Assembly (NCBI GenBank): GCA_903929065.1
Contig: CAIYTJ010000736.1
Coordinates: 1 to 21,038 of the forward strand
Origin: an uncultured Bacteroidales bacterium
GTDB lineage: Bacteria > Bacteroidota > Bacteroidia > Bacteroidales > Paludibacteraceae
Length of the DNA stretch: 21,038 nucleotides
Direction: 5' to 3'
Shown here: in pieces, positions 1 to 7,868 of the stretch
Position numbering within the stretch: position 1 is the stretch's first letter
Layout: every line of letters starts with the position of its first letter
Translations under genes and position numbers: made by a program
Notes under the pieces: generated by a model
The model's input: the letters and a program-made list of their open reading frames with translations, nothing else
Database searches by the model: none
What the model was told of the DNA's origin: nothing

Positions 1-194
1 AGCAATTGATAATTAGTGATTAAAGAAATATTTATATAATCTACATAACTTTCAATCATAAAGGATGTTGCAAGCAACTTTCAAGTTAGCCAACTTAAAT
101 TAGTTTCAAATCGAAACAAATTAAATAAAAAATCAGTTGATTTGATTTCTAAAGTTTCAAAATGATTTGATTTATATATTTTTTAGAGGATGAG
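1..194. other. AT-rich intergenic stretch, no gene seen
   Basis: This left-edge stretch lies downstream of the polA stop codon and holds no credible reading frame. It is very AT-rich, with loosely repeated words such as TGATTTGATTT (around 139-150 and again near 165-175) and short inverted words such as GTTG-CAAG-CAAC near 67-78. I see no T-tract hairpin convincing enough to call a polA terminator. The gene beyond the left edge is outside the window. Confidence 0.6.
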
Positions 195-3050
195 TTAATG
201 TGCTTCCAACCAGTTGGTTCCAACGCCGCAATCTGCAATCAAAGGAACCTGCAACTTAATGGCATTTTCCATTTCTTCAATAACCACTTTTTCCAACAAT
301 TTTATTTCAGGTTTTGGAACGGTGAAATTCAATTCATCATGAACCTGCATGGTCATTTTGGCTTCGAGTTTTTCTTTTTCCAACCGGTTTTGAATCCGAA
401 CCATGGCGATTTTAATAATATCGGCTGCAGTTCCCTGGATTGGGGCATTAATCGCATTTCGTTCGGCAAATCCACGGACAATGCTGTTTTGTGAATTGAT
501 ATCCGGCAAAAACCGTTTGCGGCCAAGCAATGTTTCCACGTAACCCATTTCTTTGGCACGCTGAATGCTGGTATCCATATATTTTTTGACGTCAGGATAA
601 GTGGAAAAGTACCCGTCTATCAGTTCTTTAGCCTCAGCCCGGGGAATTCCTAACCTGTCGGACAAGCCAAACGTGGAAATGCCGTAAATAATACCAAAAT
701 TGGCGGTTTTTGCTTTACGACGCATGTCGGAAGTAACTTCATCGAGCGGAACTTTGTAAATTTTGGCAGCAGTTGCCGCATGGATGTCGTTTCCGCTTAT
801 AAATGCATCCATCATGTTTTTATCGCCGCTCAAATGAGCCATAATCCGGAGTTCAATTTGCGAATAATCGGCACTGAAAAACAGGCAATTATCATCAGGA
901 ATAAACGCTTTTCGGATTTCCTTTCCTTGAGCGTCCCTGATTGGAATGTTTTGCAGATTAGGATTCGTAGAACTAAGCCGTCCAGTGACTGCAACAGTTT
1001 GATTGTAAGAAGTATGTACTTTGCCTGTGACCGGATTAATCAATAACGGCAATGCATCGATATAGGTACTTAATAATTTTTTTAATCCGCGATAATCCAG
1101 AATTTTGCCAATAATCGGGTGTTTGGATTGCAATTTCTCAAGAATATCTTCGGATGTAGAATATTGACCGGTTTTGGTTTTCTTGGCTTTGTCATCCAAC
1201 TTCAATCGGTCGAAAAGAATTTCGCCTACCTGAGCTGGTGACGAAACATTGAACTCATAACCAACCATCTGATGAATTTCTTTTTCAAGTTTTATGAGTT
1301 CATCTGTCAGAATTTCAGAACTTTGGCGTAAAGCTTCGCTGTCAATTCGAACGCCGGTGTGTTCCATTATGGCAAGCACTTTCATTAAAGGCATTTCAAT
1401 TTCATAAAACAGATTTTCCAAACCGTTTTCTTTCAATTCTTTTTCCAGAATTAGTTTCAACCGGAATGTTACATCTGCATCTTCAGCCGCATAATCACAA
1501 AGTTTTTTAATATCAACTGAACGAATATCGTCCTGATTTTTTCCTTTTCCACCCACCAAATCTTCGAAATGAATTGTTCGATAATTCAGGTAAATCTCTG
1601 CCAGATAATCCATTCCGTGTCGTAATTCGGGTTGAACAAGGTAATGCGCAATCATGGTGTCGAACAGTTTCCCTTTTAATGCGATGCCATATTGTTGCAG
1701 CATCAAAAGATCGAATTTTATGTTTTGGCCGATTTTTTCAATCTGATTATTTTCGAAAACGGCTTTAAATTCGTGCAAAACCTGAGTTGCTTCGGTTTTA
1801 TCAACCGGCAGCGATACATAATAAGCTACGCCCATAGAATAAGAGAAAGAAAGCCCAACCAAATCAGATGTAAACATGTCTAATCCGGTTGTTTCCGTGT
1901 CAAAGCAAAAAGATTTCTGCATGAAAAGCTTTGAAATCAAATCGGAGCGTTTGATTTTATTGTCCACCAAAATATAATTATGCAGTGTGTCTCTGATCGA
2001 TCGCAATCCGGTAAAATTTTCGTCAGGAACCTGAACATCAACTTCGTTGGATTCAGTTTCTTCAGCCTCATTTTCTTCGGATTCCACATCGTCAAACATC
2101 GACATTTGTCCGTGTTGTTTCGGTTTTGGCTTTGATACTGTTTTAATGGTGGGAACGGGTTGATCGGGTGGAAGTGAAGTGAACGGATTGTTTCCCAATT
2201 TTGCCGACATGGTGCGAAATTCGAGTTCGTCGAACAAAGCTCGGAGTTCCGTTTCATTTCTTGGTTCCAGTTCCAGGCTTTTTTCGTCAAAAGTAATCGG
2301 GACATCAATTTTAATAGTTGCCAGAAATCGTGAGAAAATGATTTGTTCCTTATTTTCCTCAATTTTGGTTTTCAAAGCACCTTTTAGTTCTTCGGTGCGT
2401 GAAAGCAATGTATCAATGCTTCCGAATTCTTTTAATAATTTAACGGCTGTTTTTTCACCAACGCCGGGACAGCCCGGAATATTATCTGATGCATCACCCA
2501 TTAAGCCCAGCAAATCAATGACTTGATCATGACTATCCAGTTCATATTTTGCCTTAACTTCATCCGGTCCCATAATTTCGAAACCACCCGTATGTTTTGG
2601 ACGGTACATGAAAATATGGTCGGAAACTAATTGCCCGTAATCTTTGTCGGGAGTCAGCATAAAAACTTCAAATCCCTCTTTTTCAGCCAGTTTTGCCATT
2701 GTTCCGATCACATCATCAGCTTCGTAACCAGGAACTTCAAGTGCCGGAATATTATATGCTTTAATCAGGTTTTTAATAATCGGAACAGCCAGCCTGATAT
2801 CTTCGGGAGTTGCTTCACGTTGTGCCTTATAAAGTTCGTAAGCTTCGTGGCGGAAAGTTTTGCCTTTCGGGTCGAAAGCAACTGCTATGTGAGTGGGTTT
2901 TTCCCGTTTCAGCACATCTTCGAGTGTATTAACAAAACCAAAAATGGCGGAAGTGTTCAATCCTTTGGAATTAAACCGTGGATTGCGGATGAAAGCATAA
3001 TATGAACGGTATATAATTGCGTAAGCATCAATCAGAAATAATTTTTTCAT
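195..3050 (-). CDS. polA: DNA polymerase I
   Basis: DNA-dependent DNA polymerase for Okazaki-fragment maturation and repair synthesis. I chose the ATG at 3050, because the protein then begins MKKLFLIDAYAIIYRS, the family's usual N-terminus; an ATG 10 codons upstream adds a poorly matching leader. Length is 951 residues. The 5'-3' nuclease domain covers about 1-290, with a helix-hairpin-helix (PGCPGVGEKTA) at 192-202. A low-complexity acidic linker lies near 318-340. The 3'-5' proofreading domain looks active: DTE at 384-386, QNIKFD at 442-447 and a YAAED motif near 520. The polymerase domain has motif A DYSQIELR (728-735), the O-helix RRKAKTANFGIIYG (777-790) and motif C HDE (904-906). All three activities therefore seem intact. 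It is divergent from the polyprenyl synthase gene; a weak candidate promoter lies at 3136-3143. Confidence 0.98.
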   Translation of the reverse strand: MKKLFLIDAYAIIYRSYYAFIRNPRFNSKGLNTSAIFGFVNTLEDVLKREKPTHIAVAFDPKGKTFRHEAYELYKAQREATPEDIRLAVPIIKNLIKAYNIPALEVPGYEADDVIGTMAKLAEKEGFEVFMLTPDKDYGQLVSDHIFMYRPKHTGGFEIMGPDEVKAKYELDSHDQVIDLLGLMGDASDNIPGCPGVGEKTAVKLLKEFGSIDTLLSRTEELKGALKTKIEENKEQIIFSRFLATIKIDVPITFDEKSLELEPRNETELRALFDELEFRTMSAKLGNNPFTSLPPDQPVPTIKTVSKPKPKQHGQMSMFDDVESEENEAEETESNEVDVQVPDENFTGLRSIRDTLHNYILVDNKIKRSDLISKLFMQKSFCFDTETTGLDMFTSDLVGLSFSYSMGVAYYVSLPVDKTEATQVLHEFKAVFENNQIEKIGQNIKFDLLMLQQYGIALKGKLFDTMIAHYLVQPELRHGMDYLAEIYLNYRTIHFEDLVGGKGKNQDDIRSVDIKKLCDYAAEDADVTFRLKLILEKELKENGLENLFYEIEMPLMKVLAIMEHTGVRIDSEALRQSSEILTDELIKLEKEIHQMVGYEFNVSSPAQVGEILFDRLKLDDKAKKTKTGQYSTSEDILEKLQSKHPIIGKILDYRGLKKLLSTYIDALPLLINPVTGKVHTSYNQTVAVTGRLSSTNPNLQNIPIRDAQGKEIRKAFIPDDNCLFFSADYSQIELRIMAHLSGDKNMMDAFISGNDIHAATAAKIYKVPLDEVTSDMRRKAKTANFGIIYGISTFGLSDRLGIPRAEAKELIDGYFSTYPDVKKYMDTSIQRAKEMGYVETLLGRKRFLPDINSQNSIVRGFAERNAINAPIQGTAADIIKIAMVRIQNRLEKEKLEAKMTMQVHDELNFTVPKPEIKLLEKVVIEEMENAIKLQVPLIADCGVGTNWLEAH

Positions 3051-3135
3051 AATTCTGTGTCTGAAAATTTTGATAAACAACTAAAAAAATAAAGCCAATT
3101 CAAAAACAGTTTGATAACAAAAATTGTTTTGAGTG

Positions 3136-3143
3136 TAAAAGTA
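3136..3143 (-). promoter_or_regulatory. Weak candidate -7 element for polA
   Basis: Read on the minus strand this is TACTTTTA, one base from the Bacteroidota -7 consensus TAnnTTTG. It would give a leader of roughly 80 nt before the polA ATG at 3050. I found no TTG at the expected spacing, so this is only a candidate. The same octamer, with a well-placed TTG, precedes recJ. Confidence 0.35.
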
Positions 3144-3197
3144 ATTAAAAAATACGCAGAAAAAAACCCAAATGGTTAATCAAACCACAAAAATGTT

Positions 3198-3205
3198 TAC
3201 TTTTG
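3198..3205 (+). promoter_or_regulatory. Bacteroidota -7 promoter element for the polyprenyl synthase gene
   Basis: TACTTTTG matches TAnnTTTG exactly. A TTA, one base from the usual -33 TTG, sits at 3176-3178. Transcription would begin near 3212, downstream of the first in-frame ATG at 3172, so that ATG cannot be the start on this transcript. The leader to the ATG at 3232 is about 20 nt. Confidence 0.7.
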
Positions 3206-3231
3206 CAGTGCACAATCACATGAGCGTTCAA

Positions 3232-4206
3232 ATGAGTTTAATCGAATCAATCAAAAATCCGATTTTGGCAGAAATGCAGATGTTTAACAAAACGTTTGCA
3301 GAGGCATTGAGTACAGATAATCCATTGCTGCTGAGCGTGAATGATTACGTGCTTCAGAAAAGTGGTAAGCAACTTCGTCCTATGTTGGTGATTTTATCTG
3401 CAAAACTTTGCGGTGAAGTGACTCAAACTACAATTGATGGCGCACTTTCGCTGGAATTGTTGCACACTGCCAGTTTAATTCACGATGATGTGGTGGATGA
3501 TACACTAGAACGTCGGGGAAAACCATCGGTTAATGCCCGCTGGTCAAACAAAATTGCCATTCTTTCAGGTGATTATATTTTATCAAAAGCACTTGGTTGT
3601 TCGGCACGGACCAACAATCTTCCCATTTTGAAAGCTATGGCCTCAATCGGCATGCAACTTTCTGATGGAGAATTACTTCAATTGGTAAATACAAAAATAT
3701 CCGAAGCTTCCGAATCAAATTATTTTACCATTATTCGCAAAAAAACGGCTTTGCTTTTTGCAACTTGTACGGAAGTTGGTGGATTATCAGTGGATGCTGG
3801 TGAAGAAAAGCTTCAACATTTACGCAACTTTGGAGAATTTCTGGGAATATGTTTTCAGATAAAAGATGACATTTTTGATTATTTTGAAAATATTCAAATC
3901 GGAAAACCAACCGGAAATGACATTCGCGATGGAAAAGTGACTTTGCCGCTTATTTATGCTGTTCTGAATTCTACCGGAACCGAAAAGGAGCAAGTTCAGA
4001 GTTGGCTTGCTACGAAAGATTTTACGGCTGATAATATTCAGAAAATCACCCAGTTTGCTCATGATAACGGTGGTGTTTTGTATGCCATTGATCAAATGGA
4101 ATCATACAAAAACAAAGCCATCGAGGAACTCAACGGCTTTGCTAACAGCGACGTAAAAAAGGCGCTTATTTTGTGTGCTGAATATGCAGCGAGCAGGGAA
4201 TTCTGA
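3232..4206 (+). CDS. Polyprenyl diphosphate synthase (trans-isoprenyl, IspB-like)
   Basis: Extends an allylic diphosphate with isopentenyl diphosphate to make a long all-trans prenyl chain, in this phylum most likely the menaquinone side chain. The protein is 324 residues from the ATG at 3232. In-frame ATGs at 3172 and 3220 exist, but a -7 promoter element at 3198-3205 excludes the first and would leave the second only about 8 nt of leader. Both aspartate-rich motifs that bind Mg-diphosphate are present: DDVVD at 85-89, followed by the usual RRGKPSVN, and DDIFD at 212-216. The GKQLRP motif sits near 45-50. Chain length cannot be read from sequence by eye, so octaprenyl versus a shorter product is open. 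It stands alone, divergent from polA and convergent with deoC. Confidence 0.93.
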   Translation: MSLIESIKNPILAEMQMFNKTFAEALSTDNPLLLSVNDYVLQKSGKQLRPMLVILSAKLCGEVTQTTIDGALSLELLHTASLIHDDVVDDTLERRGKPSVNARWSNKIAILSGDYILSKALGCSARTNNLPILKAMASIGMQLSDGELLQLVNTKISEASESNYFTIIRKKTALLFATCTEVGGLSVDAGEEKLQHLRNFGEFLGICFQIKDDIFDYFENIQIGKPTGNDIRDGKVTLPLIYAVLNSTGTEKEQVQSWLATKDFTADNIQKITQFAHDNGGVLYAIDQMESYKNKAIEELNGFANSDVKKALILCAEYAASREF

Positions 4207-4305
4207 TTTACGATTGTTGATTTCTGATTTAGGATTGCAAATTGCAGAGTTCAATCAGAACTTCAAAATTATACCACTCCAATCCTAAATCAAAAATCCT
4301 AAATC
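4205..4305. repeat. Inverted set of 12-bp repeats between convergent genes
   Basis: Two direct copies of a 12-mer occur on the left (GATTTACGATTG at 4205-4216 and GATTTAGGATTG at 4226-4237). Two inverted copies lie on the right (CAATCCTAAATC at 4280-4291 and a one-mismatch copy at 4294-4305). The inner pair, 4226-4237 and 4280-4291, is a perfect inverted repeat. The set fills the gap between the stops of the polyprenyl synthase gene and deoC and touches both. It could act as a bidirectional terminator or be a dispersed intergenic repeat; there is no clear T-tract. Confidence 0.65.
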
Positions 4306-5182
4306 AAAAATATTTTACTTCCTTTCCTTCAATTGAACTAAGCAGATTATTTGCCAACCGGCTCGCTCCAAAGCGGAATCTGGTGTTATTCAACCATTCA
4401 TTTCCCAGAATTTCTTTTACAATCGTATAGTGTTTAACTGCATCTTCGGTGGTTACAATTCCTCCGGCTGGTTTGTAACTTACTTTTGTTCCTGTTTTTT
4501 CGTTCCATTCTTTAATGGCATGACTCATGACGTAAGTGGCTTCAACAGTTGCTGCAACCGGAATTTTGCCCGTTGAAGTTTTGATGAAATCAGCACCGGC
4601 TGCCATTGCCAAAATTGAGGCTTTTTTGATGTTGGAAGCCGATTGCAAAGCACCAGTTTCCAGAATTACTTTCAAATGTGCTTCGCGGCAAGCTGCTTTA
4701 ATTTCTGACAACTCTTCAAAAACTTCTTCGTAATTTCCTTCAAGGAATTTTCCGATTGAAATCACCACGTCAATTTCAGTTGCGCCTTCCATCACACACA
4801 TGGCTGTTTCGGCAACTTTAATTTCGATGAAAGTCTGTGAAGCCGGAAAACCAGCCGAAACAGCTGCAATGCCAATGTTTTCTTTCAAATATTCCTTTAC
4901 TACCGGTACCAAAGCCGGATAAACGCAAATAGCGCCAACATTAGGAAGATGCGGAAAATTAGCTTTGAAATTATTTACCTTATTCACCATTCCGATTATT
5001 TCGGCATGGGTGTCGGTTCCGTTCAGCGAAGTCAAATCAATTTGATTCAGGCATTGTTTGTACACTTCTTTGTTGTCGTTCTCAGAAAAATGTGCTGACA
5101 AAATGTTGGCTATATCTTGTTTTACTGCTTCATCACTGAGGTTGCAATTGTATTGCTTGAAAAGATCGTCAAATTTGCTCAT
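4304..5182 (-). CDS. deoC: Deoxyribose-phosphate aldolase
   Basis: Class I aldolase that splits 2-deoxy-D-ribose 5-phosphate into glyceraldehyde 3-phosphate and acetaldehyde, ending deoxynucleoside breakdown. I chose the ATG at 5182 (MSKFDDLFKQYN), giving 292 residues; a start 12 codons upstream is possible but would run into the hairpin at 5210-5232. The Schiff-base lysine is in FIKTSTG (K201), the second active-site lysine in KPAGG (K237), and the proton-relay aspartate in TEIDVV (D138), so the catalytic set is complete. The protein is somewhat longer than the E. coli enzyme (about 259 residues), with the extra length at the N-terminus. It lies 48 nt downstream of the MazG-like gene and is probably cotranscribed with it. 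Confidence 0.96.
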   Translation of the reverse strand: MSKFDDLFKQYNCNLSDEAVKQDIANILSAHFSENDNKEVYKQCLNQIDLTSLNGTDTHAEIIGMVNKVNNFKANFPHLPNVGAICVYPALVPVVKEYLKENIGIAAVSAGFPASQTFIEIKVAETAMCVMEGATEIDVVISIGKFLEGNYEEVFEELSEIKAACREAHLKVILETGALQSASNIKKASILAMAAGADFIKTSTGKIPVAATVEATYVMSHAIKEWNEKTGTKVSYKPAGGIVTTEDAVKHYTIVKEILGNEWLNNTRFRFGASRLANNLLSSIEGKEVKYF

Positions 5183-5209
5183 GGTTTTTATTTCCAATTG
5201 ATTAATTTC

Positions 5210-5232
5210 AATTTCCAATAAATTTGGAAATT
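5210..5232. repeat. 9-bp inverted repeat between the MazG-like gene and deoC
   Basis: AATTTCCAA at 5210-5218 and TTGGAAATT at 5224-5232 form a perfect 9-bp stem with a 5-nt loop. The hairpin overlaps the stop codon of the MazG-like gene (5231-5233) and ends 28 nt before the deoC ATG. No T-run follows on the minus strand, so it is not a classical terminator. It could be an RNA processing or stability element within the operon. Confidence 0.45.
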
Positions 5233-5560
5233 ATGTTGTTAGTTTATTGTTTTCGAGATGACGGGTTTTATCCCGTTCCGTTTTCTTTTGCATATTTTTT
5301 TCGAAGGCTTCGGTAAGATTTATGCCGGTCTGATTGGCCATGCAAATCAACACCCAAAGCACATCGGCCATTTCGTCGGCAAGATTGGAGTTTTCGTCTG
5401 ATTCTTTGCAGGATTGTTCTCCATAAGTCCGAACAATTACGCGTGCCAACTCTCCGACTTCTTCAGTCAGAATGGCCATATTGGTGAGTTCGCCAAAATA
5501 GCGGACACCATAAGTTTTAATCCATTCGTCGACTTGGTTCTGAGCTTCTTCGAGTGTCAT
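5231..5560 (-). CDS. MazG-like nucleotide pyrophosphohydrolase
   Basis: Small all-alpha NTP pyrophosphohydrolase of the MazG/dCTPase-like superfamily, 109 residues, one domain. The metal-binding signature is clear: EEVGE at 33-37 and DEMAD at 62-66, matching ExxE...ExxD. Such enzymes hydrolyse (d)NTPs or modified nucleotides to monophosphate and pyrophosphate; the substrate cannot be read from the sequence. A house-cleaning role fits a neighbour such as deoC. The ATG at 5560 directly follows the psd stop codon (5561-5563) with no spacer, so translation is probably coupled to psd. Full-length MazG has two such domains; this is the single-domain form. Confidence 0.85.
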   Translation of the reverse strand: MTLEEAQNQVDEWIKTYGVRYFGELTNMAILTEEVGELARVIVRTYGEQSCKESDENSNLADEMADVLWVLICMANQTGINLTEAFEKNMQKKTERDKTRHLENNKLTT

Positions 5561-6235
5561 TTAATCTTCGTTTAGTCGGGCAATAATGGTTTCATTGCCG
5601 GTAGTAGAATCGCCAACTTCCACGAATATTTCAGTTCCAATTGGGAAAAAAAGATCCACGCGCGAACCGAATTTTATAAATCCTAAATGTTCGTTCAGGT
5701 GGCATTTTTTGCCGGCATGGGCATAAGTTACAATGCGTCTGGCCAATGCTCCTGCAATTTGTCGAACTAAAATTTGTGTTTTACCTTCCGATTCTATAAC
5801 TACGGTCGATCGTTCATTTTCGTGACTCGATTTTGGCAAAAATGCCGCCATATGCCGTCCACTGTGATGAAGCGATTTGATAACTGTGCCTTTTATAGGA
5901 TACCAGTTGGCATGAACATTGAAAACCGACATGAATATGGAAACCTGAATGCGTTGGTCGCCAAAATATTCCAATTCGTCGGTTGGTTCAACCACAACGA
6001 TGGTTCCATCGGCAGGTGCAACTACCAGGCTATTATCGTCAATGTAAACCTTACGCGGCGGATTTCGGAAGAAATAAGCGAAAAAGAACAAAAGCAAAGC
6101 TGAAATAATAATGTTCAGTATTGGCAGGAATCCAAAAGTAAAATGTGTGTAAATATATAAATTCAGGAATAAAAGGATTAATGCCAGCGTTGCCAGTATT
6201 AATCTTCCTTCTTTGTGAATTCTTACGTATCTCAT
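5561..6235 (-). CDS. psd: Phosphatidylserine decarboxylase proenzyme
   Basis: Converts phosphatidylserine to phosphatidylethanolamine at the inner membrane. It is the short type (224 residues) found in archaea and many Bacteroidota, not the long proteobacterial form. Two hydrophobic segments span about 12-30 and 36-55. The self-cleavage motif FGSR is at 189-192; S191 should become the pyruvoyl group. APADG at 73-77 and the histidine in NVHANW (H109) are also typical. It is first in a run with the MazG-like gene and deoC. A good promoter (TTG, 20-nt spacer, TACTTTTG) lies upstream at 6307-6337. No phosphatidylserine synthase gene, its frequent partner, is in the window. Confidence 0.96.
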   Translation of the reverse strand: MRYVRIHKEGRLILATLALILLFLNLYIYTHFTFGFLPILNIIISALLLFFFAYFFRNPPRKVYIDDNSLVVAPADGTIVVVEPTDELEYFGDQRIQVSIFMSVFNVHANWYPIKGTVIKSLHHSGRHMAAFLPKSSHENERSTVVIESEGKTQILVRQIAGALARRIVTYAHAGKKCHLNEHLGFIKFGSRVDLFFPIGTEIFVEVGDSTTGNETIIARLNED

Positions 6236-6306
6236 GTGTTATTTCAGTTTTGTTTCTAACAAGCGGCTAAATCATTTTTTGCCGGTAATTGGTCTTAATT
6301 GTGAAA

Positions 6307-6337
6307 CAAAAGTAAAGAAAAAGAATCAGTGTTGCAA
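6307..6337 (-). promoter_or_regulatory. Bacteroidota promoter for psd
   Basis: On the minus strand a TTG (6337-6335) is followed after exactly 20 nt by TACTTTTG (6314-6307). This fits the Bacteroidota -33/-7 pattern well. Transcription would start near 6300 and give a leader of about 65 nt. It is back to back with the purB promoter at 6376-6383. Confidence 0.75.
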
Positions 6338-6375
6338 GTGAGTGCTGCAAACTTTTCTATTCCCGCGGAAATGAT

Positions 6376-6383
6376 TAACTTTG
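6376..6383 (+). promoter_or_regulatory. Bacteroidota -7 element for purB
   Basis: TAACTTTG matches TAnnTTTG. A start near 6390 would give a leader of about 57 nt to the ATG at 6447 and makes upstream in-frame start codons unlikely. No TTG is present at the ideal -33 distance (TTT at 6353-6355). Confidence 0.65.
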
Positions 6384-6446
6384 CGGTTTATTTTTAATCT
6401 CAAAAATCCGATATTCCGAGAAATTCGGAGCAAAATATACCATTTT

Positions 6447-7790
6447 ATGAATTTATCCATTCTTACAGCCATTTCTCCCATTGACGGCCGTTACCGCTCG
6501 AAAACAGAAAAGTATGCCGAATATTTTTCGGAATATGCCTTGATGCGGTATCGTGTGTTGGTAGAAGTGGAATATTTTATCGCTTTGTGCGAAATTCCAT
6601 TGAAACAACTGGAACAAACTCCACGATCGGTTTTCCCGAAACTTCGTGCCATTTATACTGAATTTTCAGATACAGACGCCTTGAAAATTAAAGAAATTGA
6701 AGCGGTTACTAATCATGATGTTAAGGCAATAGAATATTTTATAAAAGAAAAATTTGACTTACTCGGACTTGAACCGTTCAAGGAATTTATTCATTTCGGG
6801 CTGACTTCGCAAGATATAAATAACACCGCCGTTCCCTATTCAATCAAAGATGCATTGAAAGATGTTTATTTCCCGGAAATGGAGGAAGTGCTGAAAGTGT
6901 TGAATAAGTTGGTGGCTGAATGGCGGGATGTATCTATGCTGGCTAAAACACACGGACAACCGGCATCGCCGACCCGTTTGGGAAAAGAAATTATGGTTTT
7001 TGTGAATCGTCTGAACCAACAGCTTGCAACATTGAAACAAACACCGAATTCAGCTAAATTTGGTGGTGCAACTGGTAATTTCAATGCGCACACGGTGGCT
7101 TATCCGGCTATAAACTGGAAAGATTTTGGTAATAAATTTGTTTCGGAAAAGCTTGGTCTGGAACGTGAACAATGGACCACACAGATTTCGAATTACGATA
7201 ATCTGGCGGCACAATTTGATGCCATGAAGCGGATCAATACAATTTTAATCGATTTTTGTCGTGATATATGGACATATGTCTCGATGGAATATTTCAAACA
7301 ACGCATCAAGGCCGGCGAAGTCGGTTCATCGGCTATGCCGCATAAAGTAAACCCGATTGACTTTGAAAATGCCGAAGGAAATCTGGCCATTGCCAATGCT
7401 TCATTGGAATTTATGGCTGCCAAATTGCCGGTTTCGCGCTTACAGCGTGATTTGACCGACAGTACCGTACTACGAAATGTGGGCGTGCCGTTTGCTCATA
7501 CCATGATTGCAACGCAAAGTATTTTGAAAGGATTGAGCAAATTATTGCTGAACGAAACTGCTATCTACCGCGACCTGGATAATACCTGGGCGGTGGTTGC
7601 CGAAGGAATTCAAACCATTTTACGACGCGAAGGATATCCGGAACCTTACGAAGCGTTGAAAGCATTGACACGTACCAACGAAGGAATAAACGAGAAATCA
7701 ATTCGTGATTTTATTGATACGCTTGACGTAAGCCAATCGGTGAAAGAAGAATTGAAACGGATAACACCACGGAATTATACGGGAATTTAA
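6447..7790 (+). CDS. purB: Adenylosuccinate lyase
   Basis: Catalyses two fumarate-releasing steps in purine synthesis: SAICAR to AICAR and adenylosuccinate to AMP. The start is set at 6447 (MNLSILTAISPIDGRYRSK), the standard N-terminus, giving 447 residues; the reading frame stays open upstream, but a promoter element sits at 6376-6383. The fumarase/aspartase-superfamily signature GSSAMPHKVNP lies at 293-303, with the catalytic serine at 295 on the mobile loop. TSQDINNTA and THGQPASPT supply the other conserved active-site regions. It is the E. coli-like long form. A short gap (7791-7868) separates it from the MsbA-like gene on the same strand. Confidence 0.97.
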   Translation: MNLSILTAISPIDGRYRSKTEKYAEYFSEYALMRYRVLVEVEYFIALCEIPLKQLEQTPRSVFPKLRAIYTEFSDTDALKIKEIEAVTNHDVKAIEYFIKEKFDLLGLEPFKEFIHFGLTSQDINNTAVPYSIKDALKDVYFPEMEEVLKVLNKLVAEWRDVSMLAKTHGQPASPTRLGKEIMVFVNRLNQQLATLKQTPNSAKFGGATGNFNAHTVAYPAINWKDFGNKFVSEKLGLEREQWTTQISNYDNLAAQFDAMKRINTILIDFCRDIWTYVSMEYFKQRIKAGEVGSSAMPHKVNPIDFENAEGNLAIANASLEFMAAKLPVSRLQRDLTDSTVLRNVGVPFAHTMIATQSILKGLSKLLLNETAIYRDLDNTWAVVAEGIQTILRREGYPEPYEALKALTRTNEGINEKSIRDFIDTLDVSQSVKEELKRITPRNYTGI

Positions 7791-7792
7791 TT

Positions 7793-7817
7793 CAGCGGCA
7801 AACAGTAAGCGGTAAGC
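7793..7817 (+). repeat. Copy 1 of a short repeat placed just after a stop codon
   Basis: This 25-nt stretch, two bases after the purB stop, is built from the words CAGCGG, AACAGTAAG and CGGTAAGC. Nearly the same words recur at 9710-9734, just after the stop of the MsbA-like gene. The rest of the gap up to 7868 is A- and C-rich and shows no -7 element. Confidence 0.5.
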
Positions 7818-7868
7818 TACAGAAAACCTGAAACTCTGAACGCAAAACACAAAACAAGAAACACAACA

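Noticed and set aside
106..130. Possible tRNA T-arm-like words near the left edge
   Set aside because: The GTTTCAAATCGAAAC word is symmetric, but no acceptor stem, anticodon arm or cloverleaf can be built around it.
3172..3231. N-terminal extension of the polyprenyl synthase from the ATG at 3172
   Set aside because: A -7 promoter element lies inside this stretch at 3198-3205, so the extension would not be transcribed from it.
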